Of a stretch of DNA of 13,678 nucleotides, positions 1-7,137 are shown piece after piece. Each line of letters starts with the position of its first letter. Position 1 is the first letter of the stretch. A program made the position numbers and the translations under genes. The stretch spans positions 1-13,678 of the forward strand of contig JAFDET010000087.1 in the NCBI GenBank assembly GCA_019310195.1. The letters are read 5' to 3'. The notes beneath the pieces are model-generated. The model was not told where the DNA came from. It saw only the letters and a program-made list of their open reading frames with translations, and did not search any database. The DNA is from Deltaproteobacteria bacterium (GTDB lineage Bacteria > Myxococcota_A > UBA9160 > JAFDET01).

Positions 1-303
1 AACGTCCAGCCGAACACCGAAACGACCCCACCCGTGGCTGCGTCGCCCGCTCCAGGCGCCCGCCGTCCACGAAGGCTCTCATGGGGAGAACTGCTCCAGC
101 GCGTGTTCGCCGTGGATGCCTTCGCCTGCCCTCGCTGTTGATCCCGCATGCGCCTGCTCGCCGCCATCGAGAGCGAGGAAGCCATCCGCGCCATCCTGGG
201 TTGTCTCGGCCTTCCGGCCCGCGCCCCACTCCTGGCCCCCGCCGAGCCCGAGCCCATCACCGGCGACCTCGGCTTCGACGATCTCCCGATCCTCGAGAAA
301 TAG
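1..303 (+). pseudogene. C-terminal remnant of an IS91-like transposase
   Basis: Frame 1 is open from the window edge and reads a Pro-rich linker, then RRLSWGELLQRVFAVDAF, CPRC, an in-frame TGA at 139-141, and then SRMRLLAAIESEEAIRAILG..., ending at TAG 301-303. The SWxELLxRVFxVD-CPRC-G-xMRLLAxI pattern is the familiar C-terminal tail of IS91/IS801-type (Y2 rolling-circle) transposases, where the CPRC pair belongs to a putative zinc-binding element and is normally followed by Gly. The TGA sits at that Gly position, so one substitution (GGA to TGA) would explain it. The catalytic HUH and tyrosine regions would lie upstream, outside the window. The stop removes only the last ~54 residues, so it could be late decay of a once functional element. 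The family call comes from remembered consensus, not a search. Confidence 0.72.
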
Positions 304-317
304 CGGGCAGCACCCGA

Positions 318-329
318 GTGCGGCCGCAC
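318..329. repeat. Perfect palindrome GTGCGGCCGCAC
   Basis: A 12-base perfect inverted repeat 14 bases past the stop of the transposase remnant. In GC-rich DNA such palindromes can arise by chance. Its place just downstream of an IS91-like transposase makes an element-end structure possible but unproven. Confidence 0.35.
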
Positions 330-463
330 CCGCGATCACCACACGTCCCACAGCGCCACCCGTACGTCCCGCGATCGATGCATGGGCGCGACGCTCCAAC
401 CAGCGCGGCCACCCCCTTGGAATCCCCGCCATTGGGTTGCACCAACGTAGCAAGGCAGCCCCA

Positions 464-480
464 AACTCCCCGCGGGAGTT
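464..480. repeat. Stem-loop AACTCCC-CGC-GGGAGTT
   Basis: A perfect 7-bp inverted repeat with a 3-base loop. About 40 bases downstream is GTTGTTCCTAT (518-528). IS91-type elements have hairpins near their origin end and use GTTC/CTTG-type tetranucleotide targets, so this hairpin plus a nearby GTTC is a candidate element terminus. No second copy is available for comparison. There is no T-run, so an ordinary terminator is less likely. Confidence 0.35.
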
Positions 481-561
481 GTCACATTGCACGCTATCGG
501 ACGTGAAACCCCCCGTTGTTGTTCCTATGCGCTCAACCAATGGGTCGGCGGTGCGCTTTCG

Positions 562-1440
562 TCAGAAACCCGCGACCTCCGGGATGATCTCCTTGCCGAA
601 GACCTCCAGCGGCACGGGGCCCAGGTTGCGCACGATGAAGATGGCGTGCTGGATTCCCGCACCGGCCAGGTCACGGCAGCGCCGGACCACGTCGCCGGCG
701 GACGCCGCCCCGGGGCCCAGCTCGACGACGCCAAGGGAGGTTCGTTCGATGGTTTCGTAGCTGCGCTGCTCCGTGTCGCAGTGGCGCCGCAGCACGTCCA
801 GCTTGTGGCGCAGGCCGTCGGGTCCCAGGTCCTCGAACAGGTTGCAGGCGTCCCCGTAGCGCGCCACCAGGTGCAGGGTGCGCCGCTCGCCGCCGCCGCC
901 CACCAGGATCGGCGGGTGGGGCTTTGCGACGGGCTGGGGCACGCAGACCGTGCGCTTCATGGTGGTGAAGCGTCCCTCGAAACGTCCGTCGTTGTCGGAC
1001 CACATCTGCTGGGCGATGCGCAGGGTCTCCTCCAGCCGGTCGAGGCGCTCGCCGACCGGCGGCAGCGGGATGCCCAGGCCCGTGTGCTCGCGCTTGTACC
1101 AGGCGGCGCCGATCCCCAGCCAGGCGCGTCCACCCGAGAGCACGTCCAGGGTGGTGGCGGTCTTCACCAGCACGCCGGGATTGCGGTAGGTGACGCCCGA
1201 GACCAGGGTGCCCAGGCTCATGCGCTGCGTGAGCCCTGCGACGAAGGCCAGCACCGACCAGCCCTCCAGCATCTCCAGGTGGGAGCCGCCCTCCTCGTGG
1301 GTCTGGAAGAAGTGATCCGAGACCCAGAAGCTGGCGAAGCCCGCGTCCTCGGCGCTGCGGGCCACCTCGGCCAGGCGCGGGCCGATGGCCGCGGGGCCGT
1401 CGGGTCCGGTGTAGTTGGAGACGTGGAGCCCGATGCGCAT
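562..1440 (-). CDS. LLM-class F420-dependent oxidoreductase (Rv1855c-like)
   Basis: A 292-residue protein of the luciferase-like monooxygenase superfamily (TIM barrel). It is most like the group named after Mycobacterium Rv1855c, whose members are predicted to use reduced coenzyme F420; the substrate is unknown. Family landmarks are the start MRIGLHVSNYTGPDGPAAIG, FWVSDHFF near residues 38-45, LGTLVSGVTYRNPGVLVK near 76-93, TLDVLSGGRAWLGIGAAW near 97-114, and HPPILVGGGGERRTL near 175-189, a conserved loop probably close to the cofactor phosphate. Length is normal. The ATG has no Shine-Dalgarno sequence, but TAGAAT ends 6 bases before it, suggesting a leaderless transcript. It is divergent from the crotonase gene with 60 bases between starts, so the two could be co-regulated. 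A flavin rather than F420 cofactor cannot be excluded from sequence. Confidence 0.9.
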   Translation of the reverse strand: MRIGLHVSNYTGPDGPAAIGPRLAEVARSAEDAGFASFWVSDHFFQTHEEGGSHLEMLEGWSVLAFVAGLTQRMSLGTLVSGVTYRNPGVLVKTATTLDVLSGGRAWLGIGAAWYKREHTGLGIPLPPVGERLDRLEETLRIAQQMWSDNDGRFEGRFTTMKRTVCVPQPVAKPHPPILVGGGGERRTLHLVARYGDACNLFEDLGPDGLRHKLDVLRRHCDTEQRSYETIERTSLGVVELGPGAASAGDVVRRCRDLAGAGIQHAIFIVRNLGPVPLEVFGKEIIPEVAGF

Positions 1441-1446
1441 GCGGGG

Positions 1447-1452
1447 ATTCTA
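1447..1452 (-). promoter_or_regulatory. Candidate -10 box TAGAAT for the F420 oxidoreductase
   Basis: Read on the minus strand, TAGAAT ends 6 bases before the ATG at 1440, so transcription would begin at or next to the start codon. The gene lacks a recognisable ribosome binding site, which fits leaderless expression. I see no clear -35 element. Confidence 0.35.
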
Positions 1453-1467
1453 CACGCGCCGACGCGG

Positions 1468-1473
1468 TATGCT
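1468..1473 (+). promoter_or_regulatory. Candidate -10 box TATGCT within a small dyad
   Basis: TATGCT lies 27 bases before the crotonase ATG and is flanked exactly by CGCGG (1463-1467) and CCGCG (1474-1478), a 5-bp inverted repeat around the hexamer. It sits in the 60-base divergent interval. The dyad could be a regulator site overlapping the promoter, or chance in GC-rich DNA. Confidence 0.3.
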
Positions 1474-1500
1474 CCGCGGCTCGAACCCGAGGGAGACGCC

Positions 1501-2352
1501 ATGGCCTACGAGACCCTGCTTACCGAGCTCAGCGACTCGGTCCTCACCGTCACCATGAATCGGCCGGAACGGCTGAACGCGTTCACCACGAAGATGATGG
1601 ATGAGTGGCTGGCCGTGTGCGACGAGATCGACGCCAACGACGACGTGCGCGCTGTGATCGTGACCGGGGCCGGGCGCGGTTTCTGCGCCGGCGCCGATCT
1701 CGGTGGCGGGGGTGACACCTTCGATGCCAGCGGGAGCCAGCCGTCGGGCGTGCCGCAAGACGGGGGAGGGCGCGTGACCCTGCGCTTCTACGACCTCACC
1801 AAGCCGCTCATCGCCGCCGTCAACGGTCCGGCCGTGGGCGTGGGCGCGACCATGACCCTGCCCATGGACGTGCGGCTGGCCAGCGAGGCGGCGCGCTTCG
1901 GCTTCGTGTTCGCGCGCCGGGGCATCGTGCCCGAGGCTGCCAGCAGCTGGTTCCTGCCCCGCGTGGTGGGCATCAGCCAGGCGATGGAGTGGGTGATGAC
2001 CGGGCGCGTGTTTCCCGCCGCCGAGGCCCTGGCCGGCGGCCTGGTGTCCCGAGTACTGCCCGCGGACGAGCTTCTCCCGGCTGCGCGTGCACTGGCCCTC
2101 GAGGTGGCGGAGAACACCAGCGCCGTCTCGGTGGCGCTTTCGCGCCAGCTGCTCTGGAAGATGCTCGGTGCGGATCATCCCATGGAGGCGCACAAGATCG
2201 ACTCGCGCAGTATCTACGCCATGGGCGCGTCCGAGGACGCGAAGGAGGGCGTCACCAGCTTCCTGGAGAAGCGCCCCGCGCGCTTCCCCATGAAGGTCTC
2301 CAGCGGGCTGCCGGACTTCTACCCCTGGTGGGACGAGCGCACGTTCTCCTGA
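1501..2352 (+). CDS. Crotonase-fold enoyl-CoA isomerase/hydratase family protein
   Basis: 283 residues with crotonase hallmarks: NRPERLNAF (20-28), the acyl-CoA/oxyanion segment GRGFCAGADL (58-67) and the second oxyanion loop NGPAVGVGATMTLPMD (108-123). The ATG follows GGGAG by 5 bases. Both glutamates of classical enoyl-CoA hydratase appear replaced: the Glu144 position is Thr117 and the Glu164 position is Phe137 in my hand alignment to the rat enzyme. Instead Glu145 lies in GIVPEAASSW, where delta3,delta2-enoyl-CoA isomerases (yeast Eci1, human ECI2) carry their single catalytic Glu. An isomerase, or another single-Glu crotonase reaction, is therefore more likely than textbook hydration. 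Residues 70-90 are a Gly/Ser-rich insertion. It is divergent from the F420 oxidoreductase, and its 3' end overlaps the opposite-strand transporter by 34 bases. Substrate unknown. Confidence 0.9.
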   Translation: MAYETLLTELSDSVLTVTMNRPERLNAFTTKMMDEWLAVCDEIDANDDVRAVIVTGAGRGFCAGADLGGGGDTFDASGSQPSGVPQDGGGRVTLRFYDLTKPLIAAVNGPAVGVGATMTLPMDVRLASEAARFGFVFARRGIVPEAASSWFLPRVVGISQAMEWVMTGRVFPAAEALAGGLVSRVLPADELLPAARALALEVAENTSAVSVALSRQLLWKMLGADHPMEAHKIDSRSIYAMGASEDAKEGVTSFLEKRPARFPMKVSSGLPDFYPWWDERTFS

Positions 2353-3257
2353 GCCTCCGGGTCGGCCGCGAGGCCGGAGGCCAGCGCGATGCCCGCGCCC
2401 ACCGCCGCGGCGCCCAGCGCCTGGGTCGGACTCAGGGACTCGCCCATCCACAGCCAGCCCAGCAGCGTGGTGCCGGCCGGCTGGGCCAGCAAGGCCAGGG
2501 ACGCAAAGCTGGCGCGCAGGTAGCGCAGCGACCACACCACGCACATGACGCCGCCGAGCTGCGCGATCACGGCGGCGCCCACGAAGGCGAGCCACGACGA
2601 GGCGGGAAAGCCGGTCAGGGGATCCCCGCGCACCAGCGCGTAGAGCAGCAGCACGCCCGTCGCGCCGACGCCCACGCCGAGCAGCGCCGGCGCGGTCTGG
2701 TGGCTGCGGCGCACGGCCTTCATCAGCAGCAGGTAGCCGCTGTAGAAGAGCGCCGCGGCCAGGGCCAGCGCATCACCCCGCACCGCCTCGGGCCCGCCCC
2801 AGTCGGCTCCCACCAGAAACGCGGTCCCCGCCAGGGCCAGCAGCGCACCCCACACGAAGCGCCCGCCCGGCCGCTCGCCCAGCGCCCAGAAGGAGAAGAT
2901 CCCCACGTAGATCGGCGTGGTGTTGACCAGGAACGTGGAGTTGGCCAGGGACGTCATCACGATGGCCGTGTTCCAGAGCGCCAGGTCCGTTCCGAAGCAG
3001 GCGCCCGCCAGCAGGGCGTACCAGCGGGCCCGACCCTCGGGAAGCAGGGCGCCGCGGCGCAGCCCGAACCAGCCGGCCAGCAGCGCGCTGGAGATCGCCA
3101 TCCGCCAGAACGCCGTCACCACCGGCGGGGCGGGGAGCGCCCAGCGCACGAAGAGCGCTGCGAAGGAGATCCCGACAATGCCGAGGGCGAAGCCCCCGGC
3201 TACCCGAAGCCGCCAAGACACGCCCTGCGTGGTAACTTCCGCGCTCGCGCGGGTCAA
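2319..3257 (-). CDS. EamA/DMT-superfamily transporter
   Basis: About 312 residues, strongly hydrophobic, with the two-fold EamA (DUF6) arrangement expected to give ten membrane helices. First repeat: about 20-150, with WRMAISSALLAGW (51-63), LALWNTAIVMTSLANSTFL (92-110) and PIYVGIFSFWALGERP (115-130). Second repeat: about 160-296, with YSGYLLLMKAVRR (172-184) and ALLAQPAGTTLLGWLWMGESLS (255-276), where the Pro and the GE/GES motifs are typical. Members export or import metabolites; the substrate cannot be read from sequence. The longest frame starts at TTG 3257 with no good ribosome binding site. GTG at 3219-3221 (residue 13) is an alternative that still precedes the first helix. It converges on the crotonase gene (34-base overlap) and is divergent from the esterase, with 31 bases between starts if TTG is used. 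Confidence 0.88.
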   Translation of the reverse strand: MTRASAEVTTQGVSWRLRVAGGFALGIVGISFAALFVRWALPAPPVVTAFWRMAISSALLAGWFGLRRGALLPEGRARWYALLAGACFGTDLALWNTAIVMTSLANSTFLVNTTPIYVGIFSFWALGERPGGRFVWGALLALAGTAFLVGADWGGPEAVRGDALALAAALFYSGYLLLMKAVRRSHQTAPALLGVGVGATGVLLLYALVRGDPLTGFPASSWLAFVGAAVIAQLGGVMCVVWSLRYLRASFASLALLAQPAGTTLLGWLWMGESLSPTQALGAAAVGAGIALASGLAADPEAQENVRSSHQG

Positions 3258-3288
3258 TCCGGGAGACGCGCCGAGCGCGGAGCGGCGG

Positions 3289-4839
3289 ATGCAGACGAGC
3301 GGAGCGGGGGCGGTCGAGCCCGGGATCGAGGTCGAGACGAAGCAGGGCCGCGCGCGCGGTCTGCATCGCGATGGGGTGAGTGTCTTCCGCGGTCTGCCCT
3401 ACGCGGCTCCGCCGGTCGGGGCGCTGCGCTTCCGCCCGCCCGCGCCGCCCGAGCCCTGGTCCGGCGTGCGCGACGCCATCTCCTCGGGGCCCGCCGCGCC
3501 TCAGGTTCCCTCGATGCTGGCGGCGATGCTGGGTACCGGCTCCGAAGAGCAGGGGGAGGACTGCCTCAGCCTGGACGTCTTCACGCCCGGGCCCGACGCG
3601 GGGCGGCGCCCGGTCCTGGTCTGGCTGCACGGCGGTGGCTTCACCGGCGGCGCCGGGTCCCAGTCCATCTACGACGGCTCGCGCATGGTGCGCCGAGGTG
3701 ACGTGGTGCTGGTGAACGTCACCTACCGGCTGGGAATCCTGGGCTGGCTGCCGCTGCGTGCCTTCGCGGCAGAGGAGGGGGGCGTCGCCGGCAACTTCGG
3801 GCTCCTGGATCAGATCGCGGCACTGCGCTGGGTGCGCGACAACGCCGCCGCGTTCGGCGGCGACCCGGACAACGTGACTGTCTTCGGCGAGTCCGCCGGC
3901 GCCATGAGCGTGGGGGCGCTGCTGGGCTGCCCCGACGCCCGGGGCCTGTTCCGCGGGGCGATCCTGCAGAGCGGCGCCGCCGACAATGCCCACGATCCGG
4001 ACACGGCCGACGTCGTGGCCCGCGCGGTCACCGACGCACTGGGGCTGGCCGACGACGACGTGGCCGGTCTGCGTGCACGGTCCGTCGATGCGATCCTGGC
4101 CGCGCAGCAGAAGGTCCTGGAGATGCGCATCCCGGAGGTGCGCCAGCTGGCGTTCCAGCCCAGCGTGGACGGCCGGGTGCTGCCGCGGCGGCCGCTCGAA
4201 TCCATCGCATCGGGCAACGCCGCCGGCGTGCGGGTCATCGCCGGCACGAACCTCGACGAGTACAAGCTCTGGGGTCTCACCGACAAGCGCGTCAGCGAGC
4301 TGGACGAGGAGCGCCTGCTGCGCCGCTGCCGCGTGCTGATCCCCGGAGAGCATCCGCAGCACGGTTCCCACGCCGAGCGCGTGGTGGACGCCTACCGGCG
4401 CGCCCGCGAGGGCCGCGCTTCGACTGAGCCGCGCGAGCTGTGGTTCGCCATCGAGTCCGACCGCTTGTTTCGGATTCCGGCGCAGCGCTTGTTGGAGGCC
4501 CAGGCGCCTCATGCACCCGCGGTACACGCCTACCTCTTCACCTGGGAGTCGCCGGCGTTGGGCGGGATGCTGGGCTCGTGTCACGCTCTCGACGTGCCGT
4601 TCGTGTTCGATGCCGTGGAGGGCGACGCGGTGCGACGTTTCGTGGGCGAGGGCCCGGAGGTGACGGAGCTGGCCGGCGTCATGCAGCAGGCGTGGCTCGG
4701 CTTTGCCCGCGGCGCCGCGCCGGCCGACTGGCCTGTCTACGAAACCACGCGGCGCGAGACCTGGGTGCTGGGCCGCGAGCGACGCGTCGAGTCGGCGCCT
4801 CTGGAGGCGGAGCGCGTCGCCTGGGATGGAGTCGGGTGA
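3289..4839 (+). CDS. Type-B carboxylesterase (PnbA/COG2272 family)
   Basis: 516 residues, an alpha/beta hydrolase of the carboxylesterase/cholinesterase type that hydrolyses carboxylic esters. Visible elements: FRGLPYAAPPVGALRF near 33-48, EDCLSLDVFTP near 90-100, the oxyanion loop WLHGGGF (112-118), the nucleophile elbow FGESAGAMSVG with Ser202, the acid Glu324 in GTNLDE, and His432 in GSCHALDVPFVFD, a complete triad. The ATG at 3289 was chosen because GGAG lies 6 bases upstream and the family's N-terminal strand begins about 12 residues later; the longer upstream frame is antisense to the transporter. No clear signal peptide is seen, so it is probably cytoplasmic. Its stop overlaps the next gene's GTG by 4 bases, so it heads a coupled three-gene operon with a membrane-linked oxidoreductase. 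Substrate unknown. Confidence 0.93.
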   Translation: MQTSGAGAVEPGIEVETKQGRARGLHRDGVSVFRGLPYAAPPVGALRFRPPAPPEPWSGVRDAISSGPAAPQVPSMLAAMLGTGSEEQGEDCLSLDVFTPGPDAGRRPVLVWLHGGGFTGGAGSQSIYDGSRMVRRGDVVLVNVTYRLGILGWLPLRAFAAEEGGVAGNFGLLDQIAALRWVRDNAAAFGGDPDNVTVFGESAGAMSVGALLGCPDARGLFRGAILQSGAADNAHDPDTADVVARAVTDALGLADDDVAGLRARSVDAILAAQQKVLEMRIPEVRQLAFQPSVDGRVLPRRPLESIASGNAAGVRVIAGTNLDEYKLWGLTDKRVSELDEERLLRRCRVLIPGEHPQHGSHAERVVDAYRRAREGRASTEPRELWFAIESDRLFRIPAQRLLEAQAPHAPAVHAYLFTWESPALGGMLGSCHALDVPFVFDAVEGDAVRRFVGEGPEVTELAGVMQQAWLGFARGAAPADWPVYETTRRETWVLGRERRVESAPLEAERVAWDGVG

Positions 4840-5465
4840 GCGCCGCGCTCTGGGTCGCGCTGGCGCTGCTGGCCATCGGGCTGCGCAGGCTGGGCCTCGG
4901 CTATCGGCCGACACCGTTCCCGATGCTCTTCCGGCACGAGGCGGCCTTCGTCGAGGCGGCGTCGGACGCCATGTTCCCGCCGGGCGGCGAGATCCCCGAG
5001 TCCGGCGTCGAAGCCGGCATCCCCGCCCACGTGGATCGCTACCTGGAGGCGATGCCCGCTCGCCAGCGGCTGCTGATCCACGCGCTCTTCCTGCTGATGG
5101 AGCAGGTGACGCTGCTCTTCCCGGCGCCGGGATGGGGCGGCTGGCGGCGCTTCTCGTCGCTCACGCCCGAGCAGCGCGTCGCCGCCCTGGAAGGCTGGCG
5201 CAGCAGCCGGCTCTTTTTCCGGCGGCTGGTCTTTCTGGCGCTGCGCTCGATCCTGACCATGGGCTATTTCTCGTGCCCCTCGGTGCTGCGCGCCATGGAG
5301 TTGGCGCCCTTGGACATCCGGACCCCCGTCGTCGAGGCCGACCTCCTGTATCCGCGCGCCGGGCGTCCCAAGTCGGAGATCGCCTTCGGGCCGAAGGATG
5401 TCACGGACTTGCTCGAGGACCCGCTGTCTCCGGACGCCCCGCTTCACCCGGAGTATCGCGGGTGA
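4836..5465 (+). CDS. Membrane-anchored small subunit (gluconate 2-dehydrogenase subunit 3-like)
   Basis: 209 residues from a GTG whose GTGA overlaps the esterase stop; GGAG lies 4 bases upstream. The N terminus is one hydrophobic segment (about 3-18, ALWVALALLAIGL) followed by Arg-Arg, likely an uncleaved inner-membrane anchor. The rest is helical: a segment FVEAASDAMFPPGGEIPESG (38-57) of the kind that begins gluconate 2-dehydrogenase subunit 3 proteins, then LLIHALFLLMEQVTLLFP (79-96), SSLTPEQRVAALEGW (107-121), LFFRRLVFLALRSILTMGYF (126-145). Such proteins pair with GMC flavoproteins as chaperone/export or anchoring subunits, or occur as an N-terminal extension in long-chain alcohol oxidases. 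The next gene is such a GMC protein, again in a 4-base overlap, so a complex is very likely. Unlike many subunit-3 proteins I see no clear Tat signal. Family assignment rests on pattern and context. Confidence 0.72.
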   Translation: MSAALWVALALLAIGLRRLGLGYRPTPFPMLFRHEAAFVEAASDAMFPPGGEIPESGVEAGIPAHVDRYLEAMPARQRLLIHALFLLMEQVTLLFPAPGWGGWRRFSSLTPEQRVAALEGWRSSRLFFRRLVFLALRSILTMGYFSCPSVLRAMELAPLDIRTPVVEADLLYPRAGRPKSEIAFGPKDVTDLLEDPLSPDAPLHPEYRG

Positions 5466-7003
5466 GCGTTTCCTTCGACGGTGAGGGTGAGGTTCGCGTC
5501 TTCGCCGGGTACGACGGCGACTTCCGCGAGGAGGCGGACGTCGTCGTGGTGGGCTCCGGGCCCTGCGGATCCGTCGCCGCCTACGAGCTGGCGCGTGCCG
5601 GCCGCCGTGTGGTGCTCGTCGAGGAAGGTCCGCCGGTGGTGCCGGAGGACTTCGTCCTGGACGGCAGCCTCTCCATGACCCGGCTCATGCGCGAGGCCGG
5701 GCTGCGCACGACCACGGGCAGCGTGATGCCCACCATGCAGGCCATCTGCCTGGGTGGGGCCTCGGTGGTCAACTCGGCCATGTGCATCCGACCTCCGGAC
5801 TTCGTGTTCGAGCGCTGGTGTCGCGAGTTCGAGCTGGAGCGAACGGCGCCGGCGGATCTGGCCCCGCACTTCGAAGCGGTGGCGGAGTTCCTCGGCATTG
5901 CGCCCACGGCGCGCGACGTTCTGGGCCCGCGCAACGAGCTCTTCGCCCGGGGCTGCGACGCCCTGGGCTACTCCAGCGAGCCGTGCCCCCGCAACGTGAA
6001 GGGCTGCGTGGGGAGCGGCGAGTGCTTCACCGGCTGCCGCGCCCGCGCCAAGCAGTCCATGGACATCAGCTACGTGCCCGCCGCCATGCGCCTGGGGGCG
6101 CGCGTGCTCACCTCGCTGCAGGTGCAGTCGATCCGGACCCAGGGGCGGCGCGCGACGGGCGTGGAAGGGCAGGTGGTGGAGCCCTTCACCGGTCGCCGTA
6201 GCCACCGCTTCCGCATCGATGCGCGCGCGGTGGTGCTGGCGGCGGGCTGCATGGCCACGCCGTTGCTGCTCGAGCGCAGCGGCGACCTGGCCAATGGGTC
6301 GGGCCAGGCGGGCGAGAACCTGCAGTTCCACCCGGGTGTGTCGGTGATGGGAATCTTCCCGGACCCCACGCGGCCCAGCTTCGGCGCGACCCAGGGCTAC
6401 CAGTCGCTCCACTTCCTGGAGCAGGGCTTCAAGCTCGAGGTGCTGTGGGCGCCGCCGGGCGTGATGGCGGTGCGGCTTCCCGGTCTGGGCCTGGACTACA
6501 AGCGCTGGCTGGCCTGCATGCCCCACGCCGCGATGTTCGACGCCATCGTCTGCTGCGAACGCTCCTCCGGCCGGGTGCGGCCGCGGCGCGGCGGGCTGGA
6601 TCCCAGCATTCAGTTCCGCCTCGACCCTGTGGATGTGCGGACGCTGCAGCGCGCCACCCACGAGCAGGTCAAGATCTTCCTCGCCGCCGGCGCTCACACG
6701 GTGCTGCCCGGGGTGAGCGGCCTGCCCGACACGATGCGGTCGCTGGAGGAGGCCGAGATCCTGGCCACCGCCGAGCTGCGCGGGACCCAGTTCTCCGCGG
6801 CCAGCACCCACGCCTTCTGCACCACGCGCATGCACGGCGACCGCGGCCGCGGCGTGGTCGACGAGACGGGCCGTTGCTACGACCACGACGGGCTCTACGT
6901 GGTGGACACCGGCATCTTCCCGCGCTCGCCGTCGGTGAACCCCATGTACACGGGCATGGCCCTCGCCCACCGCGCCGCCGGAGCCATCGCCCAGGAGGCC
7001 TAG
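5462..7003 (+). CDS. GMC-family FAD oxidoreductase with cysteine-rich motif
   Basis: 513 residues from GTG 5462 (GTGA overlap with the small subunit; GGAG about 8 bases upstream). The N-terminal FAD site is VVVVGSGPCG (27-36) with the acidic end of strand 2 in VLVEEG (51-56). The C-terminal GMC signature holds the active-site His450 in STHAFCTTRMHGD and Asn493 in SVNPMYT, and the second FAD element is VVDTGIFPRSPSVNP (480-494). The protein probably oxidises an alcohol. Notable is GCVGSGECFTGC (181-192), Cys182-x5-Cys188-x3-Cys192, like the three-Cys motif binding [3Fe-4S] in Burkholderia FAD glucose dehydrogenase (recalled as CX4CX3C), also a GMC subunit paired with a small subunit. Electrons might thus leave to a quinone or cytochrome rather than O2. 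No cytochrome subunit gene adjoins. Other candidates are a long-chain fatty alcohol or sterol dehydrogenase. Confidence 0.9.
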   Translation: MSVSFDGEGEVRVFAGYDGDFREEADVVVVGSGPCGSVAAYELARAGRRVVLVEEGPPVVPEDFVLDGSLSMTRLMREAGLRTTTGSVMPTMQAICLGGASVVNSAMCIRPPDFVFERWCREFELERTAPADLAPHFEAVAEFLGIAPTARDVLGPRNELFARGCDALGYSSEPCPRNVKGCVGSGECFTGCRARAKQSMDISYVPAAMRLGARVLTSLQVQSIRTQGRRATGVEGQVVEPFTGRRSHRFRIDARAVVLAAGCMATPLLLERSGDLANGSGQAGENLQFHPGVSVMGIFPDPTRPSFGATQGYQSLHFLEQGFKLEVLWAPPGVMAVRLPGLGLDYKRWLACMPHAAMFDAIVCCERSSGRVRPRRGGLDPSIQFRLDPVDVRTLQRATHEQVKIFLAAGAHTVLPGVSGLPDTMRSLEEAEILATAELRGTQFSAASTHAFCTTRMHGDRGRGVVDETGRCYDHDGLYVVDTGIFPRSPSVNPMYTGMALAHRAAGAIAQEA

Positions 7004-7004
7004 C

Positions 7005-7030
7005 CCGGGCCCCCGAGCTTGTGCGCCCGG
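7005..7030. terminator. Weak stem-loop after the GMC operon
   Basis: CCGGGC (7005-7010) pairs with GCCCGG (7025-7030) across a 14-base loop, starting 1 base after the GMC stop. There is no T-run, so this is at best a weak or Rho-assisted end of the operon transcript. Confidence 0.22.
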
Positions 7031-7048
7031 TCACATCCACGTGCAGGA

Positions 7049-7065
7049 GAGGGGCCAAACCCCTC
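7049..7065. terminator. Stem-loop GAGGGG-CCAAA-CCCCTC
   Basis: A perfect 6-bp stem with a 5-base loop in the 134-base interval between the GMC gene and the WWA-repeat gene. It lacks a T-run. It may end the GMC operon or be a leader hairpin of the next gene, whose start lies 72 bases downstream. Nothing else recognisable is in this interval. Confidence 0.28.
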
Positions 7066-7137
7066 GGAATCGCTCGGCCGAGACCCCATTCAAGCCCCCG
7101 GGACGGCCGACCGATAGGAGAGCGGAAGGGGAGGGGA

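Larger units (their letters stand above)
304..561. other. Gene-free stretch after the transposase remnant
   Basis: No convincing coding frame lies here. It is less GC-rich towards its right end than the neighbouring genes. It contains a perfect 12-base palindrome (318-329) and a 7-bp stem-loop (464-480). It probably holds the 3' end of the IS91-like element (in this family the origin end lies downstream of the transposase) and the junction with host DNA, but I cannot place the boundary. Confidence 0.4.

Noticed and set aside
487..1500. Upstream extension of the crotonase frame to base 487
   Set aside because: The extension is antisense to the F420 oxidoreductase and has no homology. The ATG at 1501 has a good ribosome binding site and begins at the usual family N terminus.
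2773..4914. Very long minus-strand open frame (713 codons) opposite the esterase
   Set aside because: Its translation is Arg/Ala/Gly/His-rich low-complexity sequence with no family motifs. It is a GC-rich shadow of the clear esterase and transporter genes.
5444..6970. 508-codon minus-strand open frame opposite the GMC gene
   Set aside because: The plus-strand GMC protein has complete FAD and active-site motifs. The antisense frame is biased His/Arg/Ala sequence with no recognisable domain.
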